64,000 nt of DNA from Streptomyces sp. BK239 (GTDB lineage: Bacteria; Actinomycetota; Actinomycetes; Streptomycetales; Streptomycetaceae). The translations under genes and the position numbers were made by a program. The notes beneath the pieces are model-generated. The model worked only from the letters and a program-made list of their open reading frames with translations, was not told the DNA's origin and ran no database searches. The stretch spans positions 124,001-188,000 of the forward strand of contig NZ_SHKS01000009.1 in NCBI RefSeq assembly GCF_004217285.1, written 5' to 3'. Below are positions 1 to 7,416 of the stretch, piece by piece; within the stretch, counting starts at the first letter, position 1; every line of letters begins with the position of its first letter.

Positions 1-615
1 GGAGAAGGCCATCTGGTAGGCCTCGCCGCTGCCCCGGCCGATGAGCGACTGCGCCTTGAAGCTGCGCTTGCCCTTGACCTTGAGGTTCGGCGACCAGGCG
101 ACCAGCGCGTCCGGGTCGACGTACGTCTCGTTCTCGCCGCCGCCGCAGTCCACGACGATCGGCTTGCCCCGGGAGGTCAGCGCGACCCAACCCTGCCCGG
201 AGATCCTCGTGTTCCACAGGCCCTGGCCGGCGAACTTCGCCAGCCCCTTGACCCGCTCCACGCCCCAGGTGAGGTGCGCGTCGAAGGCGAGCAGGTTGGT
301 GGCGTTGACGGAGATGCCGTCGCCGTTGAGGTTGATCACGACGACGTCGGCGCCGTAGTCGGCGAGGTAGAGCAGACCGTCGCCGGAGCACTTCATCAAC
401 GGCGCGCCCTCCCCCGTCATCCAGTCGCGCGCGATCTGGCGCACGGCCGGCGGGTTGGGCTCGTACTGGATGAAGCCCTCGTAGGCGATCATCGAGCCCA
501 CGCGCGCGAGGAGGTCGTTCCCGGTCTGGAGGGCGACCTTCAGCATGTGGCTGCCGTGGTTCTCCATACGGGCGGTCACGGGTGCGGGGGCGAAGCCCGC
601 GAGCGGCTGGTTCAT
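1..615 (-). CDS. AIM24-family protein (partial, 3' end outside window)
   Basis: At least 205 residues are visible from an ATG at 613-615; the C-terminus lies beyond the left edge. The protein begins MNQPLAGFAPAPVTARMENH and continues with the beta-rich AIM24 (DUF124/TIGR00266) pattern, including KCSGDGLLYLADYGADV and GISVNATNLLAFDA. A GAGGGAG ribosome site overlaps the stop codon of the gene upstream (11 bp gap), so the two are co-translated. It is a paralogue of the C-terminal half of that neighbour. AIM24 proteins are thought to form trimeric beta-prism folds; their bacterial role is unknown. Family assignment is firm, function is not. Confidence 0.85.
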   Translation of the reverse strand, partial: MNQPLAGFAPAPVTARMENHGSHMLKVALQTGNDLLARVGSMIAYEGFIQYEPNPPAVRQIARDWMTGEGAPLMKCSGDGLLYLADYGADVVVINLNGDGISVNATNLLAFDAHLTWGVERVKGLAKFAGQGLWNTRISGQGWVALTSRGKPIVVDCGGGENETYVDPDALVAWSPNLKVKGKRSFKAQSLIGRGSGEAYQMAFS

Positions 616-626
616 GACGGGCTCCC

Positions 627-2312
627 TCAGACCTCGTACGGCTGGACGACGATGAAGTTGCCGGGCGCGCCCCGGAACTGGAGGTTGACGCTCTCGCCGG
701 TGTCGCCGGGGTAGGCGTTGCGGCGCATCCGCACCTGGCTGGAGACGACGACCTGGGCGGCGGCCGACCAGGCGACGACGGCGTTGCAGTCGGCGAACGT
801 GGTGGGCGTGACCGGCAGCACCACAGGTGTGCCGTGCGTCTTCACGACGATCGTCCCGGTGCCGGTGAACTGCATGGTGAACAGGGCGCCGCCGGGGATG
901 CCGTGCCCCTCGACGCGGCGCACCTCGTACTGGAGGCTCTCGTCGAAGGCGAGGACGTTCTCGGCGGAGACGCAGATGCCGTCACCCTGGAGTTCGATGG
1001 GGTGCAGCATCGTGGAGTTGTCGGCGAGGAACACCTGTCCCTGGCCGGTGCAGCGCATCAGCTGCATCTCCTGACCGGTCGCGTTGCCCACGATCCGGCC
1101 GGCGAACCCGGCGCCCTTGTAGCTGAAGTCGACCTTGCCCTGGTAGAGCACCATGCTGCCCTGGCGGGCCAGCACGGGCTGGCCGCCGATGCCGAGGTCG
1201 ACGCGGATCAGCTTCTTGTTCTGCTGCGTCCAGCGCTGGCCGGTGGGCGTCTCCTTGAACTTCTGGAGCGCGGCGGAGACCCCTGCGCCGCCCTGGGGCG
1301 CGCCCTGCGGCACACCGTAGGGCTGCTGGCCGTAACCGGTGGGGGCCTGAGGGGCCTGAGGGGCCTGGGGCGGCTGGGCGTAGCCGGGGGGCAGCGGTGC
1401 GGTCGGGGCGCCGGTGACGCCCTGGCCGTAGGACTGCTGGTGGGGCGGCTGGCCGTACGGCGGCTGCTGGCCGGGCTGACCCGGCTGGCCGTAGGGCGCG
1501 GGGGCCGGCGCGGGCGGCGGGACGGGTGCGCCACCGGGCGGGGTCAGCGGCGCGACGATGGTCGGCGCCGCGTGCATCGAAGGCGCCGGCGCGGGAGGCG
1601 TGGCCGGTGCCGGGGCGGGCGGGGCGAAGCTCTGTGCTGCGGGCTGCGGCTGCTGCGGGGCGTGCTGCGGCTGGTGCGAGGCGGCGGGGGCGCCGAACGC
1701 GGGCGGCGCGGCGGCCTGGGCCGGCGGGGCGAACCCGGGGACGGCGCCGGACTGCGGCTGCTGGGAAGCGGCGGGCGCCTCCTCCTCCAGGACCTCGCCG
1801 CCGAAGTTCTTCAGCAGCGCGTCCAGACCGCCGTCGAACCCCTGACCGACCGCCGCGAAACGCCAGACGTCCTTCAGATAGAAGTCGCCCAGCATCACGG
1901 CTCGCTCGGTGGAGAACTCCGAGCCGTCGAACGCGTACCGGGCCACCTCCTCGCCGCCCGCCACGATCCGGAGGTAGCCGGGGCCGATCTGCGACATCTG
2001 CCCGGCGCCGTCGACGGTCGCCGTGAAGGACAGCTTCTGGATCTGCGGGGGGATCCGGTCGAGGGTGACGCGGAAGGACTCCGTGTCGCCCGCCTGGGCG
2101 CCCAGGAGCTGGATGGACTCCTCGGGGGACTTCGGCTGGTTGAAGAAGACGAAGTACCGGTCGTCGGAGAGCCGCTCGTCGGCGTCGAGGCCGAAGCAGC
2201 TGATGTCGAAGGTCAGGCCCGGACCGGAGATCTGCACACCGACGTACAGATCCGTGCCCGCGGTGAGGTCACTGATCCTGGCCTTGTGGCCGCGCTGGAA
2301 TTGCCTGGTCAT
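627..2312 (-). CDS. TerD-AIM24 fusion protein
   Basis: The 561-aa product has three parts. Residues about 1-190 are a TerD/TerZ stress domain (FGLDADERLSDDRYFVFFNQ, then the ERAVMLGDFYLKD strand). Residues about 190-360 are a linker almost wholly of Ala, Pro, Gln and Gly. Residues about 360-560 are an AIM24 domain. TerD domains bind calcium and belong to the tellurite/stress-response family. The start MTRQFQRGHKARI at 2312 was chosen because TerD homology begins there and a purine-rich GGGGGAC site precedes it; the frame stays open 22 codons further upstream. The next gene encodes a stand-alone AIM24 protein 11 bp away. The role of the pair is unknown. Confidence 0.85.
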   Translation of the reverse strand: MTRQFQRGHKARISDLTAGTDLYVGVQISGPGLTFDISCFGLDADERLSDDRYFVFFNQPKSPEESIQLLGAQAGDTESFRVTLDRIPPQIQKLSFTATVDGAGQMSQIGPGYLRIVAGGEEVARYAFDGSEFSTERAVMLGDFYLKDVWRFAAVGQGFDGGLDALLKNFGGEVLEEEAPAASQQPQSGAVPGFAPPAQAAAPPAFGAPAASHQPQHAPQQPQPAAQSFAPPAPAPATPPAPAPSMHAAPTIVAPLTPPGGAPVPPPAPAPAPYGQPGQPGQQPPYGQPPHQQSYGQGVTGAPTAPLPPGYAQPPQAPQAPQAPTGYGQQPYGVPQGAPQGGAGVSAALQKFKETPTGQRWTQQNKKLIRVDLGIGGQPVLARQGSMVLYQGKVDFSYKGAGFAGRIVGNATGQEMQLMRCTGQGQVFLADNSTMLHPIELQGDGICVSAENVLAFDESLQYEVRRVEGHGIPGGALFTMQFTGTGTIVVKTHGTPVVLPVTPTTFADCNAVVAWSAAAQVVVSSQVRMRRNAYPGDTGESVNLQFRGAPGNFIVVQPYEV

Positions 2313-2414
2313 GCGTAACGACCGTCCCCCATCCCGATTCGAAGTGCGTCGCGCCAGGCTAACGGCAAACTCCGACATCGGACGATGTCGGTACAGACCC
2401 GGTACACAACGGGC

Positions 2415-3011
2415 TCAGTCCTCGCGCACGCCGGGATCCTTGGGCAGGCGGGCGGCGGCGGCCACCCCTTCCAGATAGCCGCGGGCCCGCTCGGTGCGCG
2501 GATAGGCCTCCAGCAGCCGCCAGAAGTCGGCGCCGTGGCCGGGCACGAGCAGATGCGCGAGTTCGTGCAGCAGGACGTAGTCGATGACGTACTCCGGCAT
2601 GCCCTTGAGCCGGTGCGACAGACGGATGCTGCCCTCGGCCGGGGTGCACGAGCCCCAGCGGGTGTTCTGGTTGGTCACCCAGCGCACGGAGGCGGCCCGC
2701 GCCCGGCCGGCGAAGTACTGCGCCGAAAGCCGCTCGGCGCGTTCGGCCAGTTCGGCGTCGCCGGGGACGCGCCGGCTCTCCTGGGCGGCCAGCTTGTCGA
2801 GCATGACGCTCACCCAGCGCTGCTCCTCGGCCGCGGACATCCGGGCGGGGATGAGCACGATGGTGCGATCGCCCTCGCGGTACGCGGAGACCGTCCGGCG
2901 TCGGCGGGCGCTTCTGCGGACCTCGATCGCGCTCGTCCCCGAACCGCTCGGCGGCTGGTTCGTCGTGCTGCGCTGTGGCTTTCTGGCGCGGTGCGGTGGG
3001 TCGGCGGGCAC
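2415..3011 (-). CDS. YgjP/SprT-like zinc metallopeptidase (M48-type annotation)
   Basis: 198 aa. The C-terminal half carries HELAHLLVPGHGADFW, an HExxH zinc site with a third potential ligand, and an upstream NTRWGSC motif. Both are hallmarks of the DUF45/YgjP-like hydrolase family, often annotated as M48 metallopeptidase. There is no signal peptide or membrane segment, so it should be cytoplasmic. The N-terminal 30 residues are basic and low-complexity. The GTG start at 3011 lacks a convincing ribosome site, so a slightly shorter start is possible. It is transcribed away from the E1-like gene across a 267-bp gap that shows no further gene. The substrate is unknown. Confidence 0.8.
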   Translation of the reverse strand: MPADPPHRARKPQRSTTNQPPSGSGTSAIEVRRSARRRRTVSAYREGDRTIVLIPARMSAAEEQRWVSVMLDKLAAQESRRVPGDAELAERAERLSAQYFAGRARAASVRWVTNQNTRWGSCTPAEGSIRLSHRLKGMPEYVIDYVLLHELAHLLVPGHGADFWRLLEAYPRTERARGYLEGVAAAARLPKDPGVRED

Positions 3012-3278
3012 GCCAAGACGTTACCCGCTGCGCAGGGCGGAAGTCCCGACTCCGGGGCGGTCGGGTACCGAGCGCCGACCACTGTCCTGCCTCATACGAC
3101 GGATTAGTACGACGAACCAGTCGGCCTGTGGACAACTTTCGGCACCGGCCTTCGAGTCCCCGGCATGCTGGCACGAGCCGGCGGAGCGAGGTCGTCCCCA
3201 CGCCTCCGCTCCGCCGGTGTGAGGAGTTGCAGGCTGATCCCGGCGGGGGCCGCGATCTCAGGCTGACGGGGGTTTCCG

Positions 3279-4499
3279 ATGCATCCGATGGTGAAGCCCG
3301 CGCTGCGGCGCGGCTGGCGCGACCTCAACACCGTGCAGTTCGGGATGACGCCGGCGCACGCGTTGACGCTCGGCCCGATGGACACCGCGACGGGCAGTTT
3401 CCTGGACCTGCTGGACGGCACCCGGGGTCTGCCGCTCCTGCGTCAGGAGGGCAGGCGCATGGACCTGCCCGACGATCATGTGGAACTGCTGGTGAAGCGG
3501 CTGGCCCGGGCCGGACTGCTGGACGACGCACGCGGCGGTGGGCCGGACGCCGACGCGCTGCGGGAGAAGAAGGACGTCATGGAGCGGTTGCGTCCCGACC
3601 TCGCCTCGCTCTCGCTGACCGCCTCCGAACCGGGCGAAGCGCTCGGCCGCCTGGCGGCACGGCGGCGGATGCGGGTGCAGGTACGCGGGGCGGGACGGGT
3701 CGGGTCGGTCCTGGCTTCGCTCCTGTCGGGCGCCGGGGTGGGCGAGGTGGACGTGCGCGACGGCGGCCGGGTGGAGCCGGGGGACGTCGCACCGGGCGGA
3801 CTGACCGTGGAGGCGGTGGGCGAACGCCGGGACGAGGCCGCCAGGCGCGCGGCACGCGGGGCGGCCCCGGACCGCCCGCCCCGCAGAAGCCCGCACTCCC
3901 CGGCCGAGACGGACTCGCCCGGTTTCTCCCTGGTCATCCTCGCCCCTCGGGACGACGTGTCCGTGCACGCGCCCGCGCCCGCGGCGGCCGAGCCTCTGAT
4001 CGCCTCGGGCACACCGCACCTGTACGCCGGGGTGGTGGAGGCGACGGGTCTCGTGGGCCCGCTGGTCCTCCCCGGGGAGACGGCGTGCGCCGGCTGCCTG
4101 CACCAGGGGCGCACCGATCGTGATCCGGCCTGGCCGCGTCTGGTCGCGCAGTGGCACTCCGGGGGACGGCGGCGCCCGGCCCGCGCCTGTGATCTGACGC
4201 TCGCCGCGACCGTCGCCGGGCTGGCGGCGGCGCACGCGGTCGCCTTCCTCGACGGCCAGCTCCCGTCGAGCGCGGGCGCGCGCTGGGAGGTCGCCCTGCC
4301 GACGCTCCAGTGGCACGCGCGACCGGTGTGGGCACACTCCGGGTGCTCGTGCGGGGCGGCGGAGAAAGGTAAGGAGGAACACACTCGCCCCGAGGACGGG
4401 GGGTCGCGCGCGACAATGGCGGAGCAACGGCATTCGACCGGGTTGGGCCGTACGCCACAAGCGACGCGGTCGGCTGGGACTTGGAGGGCGCATGTCTGA
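3279..4499 (+). CDS. E1/ThiF-like protein, TOMM-partner type
   Basis: 406 aa. The N-terminal 110 residues are a helical, winged-helix-like region (TPAHALTLGPMDTATGSFLD) of the kind found in leader-binding cyclodehydratase partners. The middle has a degenerate nucleotide-binding loop (VQVRGAGRVGSVLASLLSG). The rest resembles E1/ThiF adenylyltransferases, with a probable zinc site from CAGC and CSCG. No strong adenylation motif or catalytic cysteine is evident, so enzymatic activity is doubtful. Its last 8 bases overlap the ABC1 kinase gene, showing translational coupling. Similar proteins are annotated as ThiF-family or TOMM leader-binding, but no precursor peptide gene is visible nearby. Confidence 0.65.
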   Translation: MHPMVKPALRRGWRDLNTVQFGMTPAHALTLGPMDTATGSFLDLLDGTRGLPLLRQEGRRMDLPDDHVELLVKRLARAGLLDDARGGGPDADALREKKDVMERLRPDLASLSLTASEPGEALGRLAARRRMRVQVRGAGRVGSVLASLLSGAGVGEVDVRDGGRVEPGDVAPGGLTVEAVGERRDEAARRAARGAAPDRPPRRSPHSPAETDSPGFSLVILAPRDDVSVHAPAPAAAEPLIASGTPHLYAGVVEATGLVGPLVLPGETACAGCLHQGRTDRDPAWPRLVAQWHSGGRRRPARACDLTLAATVAGLAAAHAVAFLDGQLPSSAGARWEVALPTLQWHARPVWAHSGCSCGAAEKGKEEHTRPEDGGSRATMAEQRHSTGLGRTPQATRSAGTWRAHV

Positions 4500-5913
4500 T
4501 CTTCCCCGGAAGGCGGTCACCCGGACCGCCAAGCTCGCCGCGCTCCCGCTCGGCTTCGCCGGCCGGGCGACCTGGGGCCTGGGCAAGCGCATCGTGGGCG
4601 AGTCCGCGGAGATCGTCGGCCGCGAGCTGCAGCAGCGCACTGCGGAGCAACTGTTCAAGGTCCTCGGCGAGTTGAAGGGCGGCGCGATGAAGTTCGGGCA
4701 GGCCCTGTCCGTCTTCGAGTCGGCCCTGCCCGAGGAGATCGCCGGCCCCTACCGGGCGGCGCTCACCAAGCTCCAGGAGGCGGCGCCGCCGATGCCGACC
4801 CGCACGGTGCACGCCGCGCTCGCCGAGCGGCTCGGCGAGGACTGGGCGGACCTGTTCCTGGAGTTCGACGACAAACCGGCCGCCGCCGCCTCGATCGGCC
4901 AGGTGCACCGGGCGGTGTGGCATGACGGGCGTGCGGTCGCGGTCAAGGTGCAGTACCCCGGAGCAGGCGAGGCCCTGCTGTCCGACCTGACCCAACTCAG
5001 CCGGTTCGCCCGTCTGTTGGGCCCTCTCGTCCCCGGTATGGACGTCAAGCCGTTGATCACCGAGCTGCGGGACCGGGTCTCCGAGGAACTGGACTACGGC
5101 CTGGAGGCGCAGGCCCAGCAGGCTCACGCCGAGGAGTTCGCCGACGATCCCGACGTCGTGGTCCCGGCGGTGGTCCACCAGGGCGACCAGGTGCTGATCA
5201 CCGAGTGGATCGACGGAGTGCCGCTCTCCGAGGTGATCTCCGACGGCACCCAGGAGCAACGGGACCGCGCCGGCCAGCTGCTGTCCCGCTTCCTCTTCTC
5301 CGGCCCGGCCCGCACCGGCCTGCTGCACGCCGACCCGCACCCCGGCAACTTCCGTCTGCTGCCCGGCGGCCCCGACGGCGAGGACGACTGGCGGCTGGGC
5401 GTACTGGACTTCGGCACCGTGGACCGGCTCCCGGGCGGCCTTCCCGAGCCCATCGGCGCATCCCTGCGGATGACACTGGACGGTGAGGCCGCCGCGGTCT
5501 ACGAACTGCTGCGCAGGGAGGGCTTCGTCAAGGAGTCCATAGAGCTGGACCCGGACGCCGTCCTGGACTACCTCCTGCCGATCATCGAGCCGGCCCGGGT
5601 GGAGGAGTTCACCTTCACCCGTGACTGGATGCGCAGCCAGGCCGCGCGGATCGCCGACCCCCGCTCCCCCGCCCATCAACTGGGCAAGCAGCTCAACCTC
5701 CCCCCGGCGTATCTGCTGATCCACCGGGTGACGCTCAGCACGATCGGTGTGCTCTGCCAGCTCGGCGCCACGGTGCGGCTGCGCGAGGAACTGGAGGGGT
5801 GGCTCCCGGGGTTCGTCCTGGAGGGGGGCGAGGAGGAAGAACTCGCGGACGTCCTCCAGGCGAACCTGGAGGCCGACGAGGAGGACGGGGAGGAAACAGC
5901 GGCTCAGGCGTGA
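4492..5913 (+). CDS. ABC1/ADCK (UbiB-type) atypical kinase
   Basis: 473 aa. Key family motifs are visible: the K-x-G-Q motif in GGAMKFGQALSVFE near residue 65, the alanine-rich nucleotide loop AAAASIGQVHRA, the ATP lysine in AVKVQYPG, the catalytic loop LLHADPHPGNF and the metal-binding LDFGTVD. ABC1/ADCK proteins are protein-kinase-like ATPases linked to quinone and lipid metabolism; the actinobacterial members are uncharacterised. The acidic C-terminus ends EEDGEETAAQA. The gene starts inside the end of the E1-like gene (8-base overlap), so the two form an operon. M. tuberculosis has an ABC1 kinase at the same place next to whiB7 (recalled). Confidence 0.9.
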   Translation: MSDLPRKAVTRTAKLAALPLGFAGRATWGLGKRIVGESAEIVGRELQQRTAEQLFKVLGELKGGAMKFGQALSVFESALPEEIAGPYRAALTKLQEAAPPMPTRTVHAALAERLGEDWADLFLEFDDKPAAAASIGQVHRAVWHDGRAVAVKVQYPGAGEALLSDLTQLSRFARLLGPLVPGMDVKPLITELRDRVSEELDYGLEAQAQQAHAEEFADDPDVVVPAVVHQGDQVLITEWIDGVPLSEVISDGTQEQRDRAGQLLSRFLFSGPARTGLLHADPHPGNFRLLPGGPDGEDDWRLGVLDFGTVDRLPGGLPEPIGASLRMTLDGEAAAVYELLRREGFVKESIELDPDAVLDYLLPIIEPARVEEFTFTRDWMRSQAARIADPRSPAHQLGKQLNLPPAYLLIHRVTLSTIGVLCQLGATVRLREELEGWLPGFVLEGGEEEELADVLQANLEADEEDGEETAAQA

Positions 5914-5965
5914 CACGGGCCGGCCGGTCAGCCTCGCGGCCGGGCCGGCGCCGCGTGAACGCACT

Positions 5966-6001
5966 GCGGGGGCCGGTCCGTTCGGACGGGCCGGCCCCCG
6001 C
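5966..6001. terminator. Bidirectional hairpin terminator between convergent genes
   Basis: An 11-bp stem GCGGGGGCCGG/CCGGCCCCCGC encloses a shorter inner stem. It sits between the ends of the plus-strand ABC1 kinase gene and the minus-strand wblC-downstream gene. There is no T-tract, as is common in Streptomyces. Confidence 0.65.
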
Positions 6002-6053
6002 GGGGAGAGCTTCGCCTCCCTCACCGGGAGGCCACCGCTTCAGGTGGGAAGGA

Positions 6054-6377
6054 CTACTGCATCACGGCCATCGCGAGCGCCCGGCGAGCACGCAGGGAGG
6101 CGCGCTCGGCCCGGCGCTGCATCCGGCGGGCGGTCGCCAGGCGCATGGCCCGGCGTTCCCGCTCGGCCTCGTGCAGCCGGTCGTGCATATGCGCACGTGC
6201 CAGGGCTTCTGGGATGAGTTGCATCTCTCGGGTCCTGTTCTGACGCGAGTCGTTCGCGCCGGTGGTGGTGACGTGTTCGGTCGCGGAGCCTGCGGGCTCG
6301 CTGGTGGACGGCTTCATCGGGGCCTGCTTCTTGGGGTCGTGCGTGAGGGGACGGTCGATGGTTCCTGCGATGTTCAT
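6054..6377 (-). CDS. Conserved basic helical protein coupled to wblC
   Basis: 107 aa from an ATG that overlaps the wblC stop in an ATGA arrangement. Residues 1-50 are polar and look disordered. Residues 52-107 form one long Ala/Arg-rich amphipathic helix (RMQRRAERASLRARRALAMA). A second possible start is the ATG at 6224 (MQLIPEALARAH), preceded by AGGA at 8-base spacing, which would give 56 aa. The longer start is preferred because the 5' part has strongly G/C third positions and perfect overlap with wblC. Function unknown; co-expression with WblC suggests a role in the same antibiotic or redox stress response (inference). Confidence 0.65.
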   Translation of the reverse strand: MNIAGTIDRPLTHDPKKQAPMKPSTSEPAGSATEHVTTTGANDSRQNRTREMQLIPEALARAHMHDRLHEAERERRAMRLATARRMQRRAERASLRARRALAMAVMQ

Positions 6378-6742
6378 GCCGTGACCGGGTTCTTGCGCGG
6401 GCGGCCACGCGGCCGCTTCCGGGCGACGACGACACCCTGGACGAACAGCTCGCCACCCCAGACGCCCCAGGGCTCACGCCGCTCCTTGGCGCCGGCGAGG
6501 CAGGCCTCCATCAGCGGGCAGGTGCGGCAGAGGGACTTGGCGTACTCGACGTCTGCCGGCGACTCGGCGAAGAAGACCTCCGGGTCGTAGGAACGGCAGG
6601 GGACGGGTACCCCCAGGTTCTCGATGGCGTCGTCGAGCGCGGTGAGCGCGGTGAGCGGGGTCAAGGCGGAGTCCTCCGTGAGGCCGGGCGGGGGGATCGT
6701 TTCGGAAGGCGGTACGGACGGGGCGTGCGCTTCGAGTTGCAC
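6374..6742 (-). CDS. wblC: WhiB-family iron-sulfur transcription factor WblC (WhiB7)
   Basis: 122 aa. It has the four WhiB cysteines (C49, C72, C75, C81; pattern C-x22-C-x2-C-x5-C) that hold a [4Fe-4S] cluster, the GVWGG turn at 93-97 used to bind sigma region 4, and a C-terminal AT-hook RGRPRK at 112-117. The AT-hook distinguishes WblC/WhiB7 from other Wbl proteins. The family activates intrinsic antibiotic-resistance genes. The GTG at 6742 is the start because GAGGAAG lies 7 bases upstream; the frame extends further but through the upstream terminator hairpin. Expression is probably controlled by attenuation in the long leader (6743-7400). Confidence 0.93.
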   Translation of the reverse strand: MQLEAHAPSVPPSETIPPPGLTEDSALTPLTALTALDDAIENLGVPVPCRSYDPEVFFAESPADVEYAKSLCRTCPLMEACLAGAKERREPWGVWGGELFVQGVVVARKRPRGRPRKNPVTA

Positions 6743-6844
6743 GGTTCGTCTTCCTCGTCTGGTCGGTCGGCCCTGTGGGGCCGGTGGCGGCTGGTACCGG
6801 GTTCTTTTCTTGTCCCGAGGCCCCTTCGCTTCGTCGTCCCTGGT

Positions 6845-6892
6845 GGAGGACAAACAGAAGGGCCGCGGATCCCGGATGGGGTTCCGCGGCCC
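6845..6892 (-). terminator. Attenuator terminator in the wblC leader
   Basis: On the minus strand a perfect 10-bp stem (GGGCCGCGGA/TCCGCGGCCC, 6860-6869 and 6883-6892) is followed by TTCTGTTTGTCC. This is an intrinsic terminator lying between the uORF and the wblC start. It would stop leader transcripts before wblC unless disrupted, which fits the known ribosome-mediated attenuation of whiB7/wblC genes. Confidence 0.8.
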
Positions 6893-6901
6893 TGAAGGCG
6901 C

Positions 6902-6925
6902 CGGCCTGATCGAAGATCAGGCTGG
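6902..6925 (-). promoter_or_regulatory. Leader hairpin containing the uORF stop codon
   Basis: An 8-bp perfect stem GCCTGATC-TTC-GATCAGGC (arms 6915-6922 and 6904-6911) lies just upstream of the attenuator. The TGA stop of the candidate uORF (6917-6919) is inside the first-transcribed arm, so a ribosome finishing or stalling there would block this hairpin and could change folding of the terminator region. Confidence 0.6.
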
Positions 6926-7243
6926 ATCACTCCAGGGTTCTGGCCCACGGAAGGCCCACATCTGGTGGTGCTGCGTCGTCTGCTTCCGGAATCCGGCACC
7001 GGTCGCCGTAAAGGCATAGGCCTTCGCCTGTGCCACTACTGCCGCTTCCAGTGCCTTGGTCGGTCGCTCGCTGCGCTCGCGGACAGGGAGGCCCGCAAGA
7101 GCGACGGGAGAGGACGCCGGCCGATCGGCACGAATGCCGGACAGACCGGTGCCCAGGTTCGAGGCGCCGAGCATGCACATGGAGACGATCGAGCGATCGG
7201 TCAGTTTGGCGGTGCTGGTGGAGCTGGTGTTGTTGATGATCAC
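6917..7243 (-). CDS. Candidate uORF/leader peptide of wblC (108 aa)
   Basis: A GTG at 7243 follows GGAGG with 8-base spacing and opens a 108-codon frame beginning MIINNTSSTSTAKLTDRS and ending FRGPEPWSDPA. The stop lies within the leader hairpin just before the attenuator. No domain is recognised. Known whiB7/wblC leaders in actinobacteria encode a translated uORF whose disturbance by ribosome-targeting antibiotics raises downstream transcription; this frame is well placed for that. A shorter uORF starting at an internal ATG (MCMLGASNLGTG, 7183) is an alternative. Whether the peptide has any role beyond sensing is unknown. Confidence 0.55.
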   Translation of the reverse strand: MIINNTSSTSTAKLTDRSIVSMCMLGASNLGTGLSGIRADRPASSPVALAGLPVRERSERPTKALEAAVVAQAKAYAFTATGAGFRKQTTQHHQMWAFRGPEPWSDPA

Positions 7244-7357
7244 TTCAATCGCCTCCTCTCGGCGTCTCGGGGGACCAGGGGTGAGCCCGGTCCGACGGAT
7301 ATGCAAGTAGAGCACGGGATCAGGGCCTTCGAGAAGGCCTCTGTTCTCGTGCCTAAG

Positions 7358-7400
7358 AACCTATGGGGATTGCCGGGGCATGCGCAAACTATTTTTTCGA
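7358..7400 (-). promoter_or_regulatory. Candidate WblC-dependent autoregulatory promoter
   Basis: On the minus strand an AAAAAAT block (7391-7397) lies 3 bases upstream of TTGCGC (7382-7387), followed after about 18 bases by TAGGTT. WhiB7-regulated sigma-A promoters are known for an AT-rich element just upstream of the -35 box, matching this layout. A start near 7350 would give a leader of about 600 nt. Confidence 0.55.
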
Positions 7401-7416
7401 CGAGTTCGGATCAGTC

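Noticed and set aside
834..2318. Long plus-strand open frame opposite the TerD-AIM24 gene
   Set aside because: Gly/Arg/Leu-rich antisense shadow of a high-GC gene; no domain and no ribosome site.
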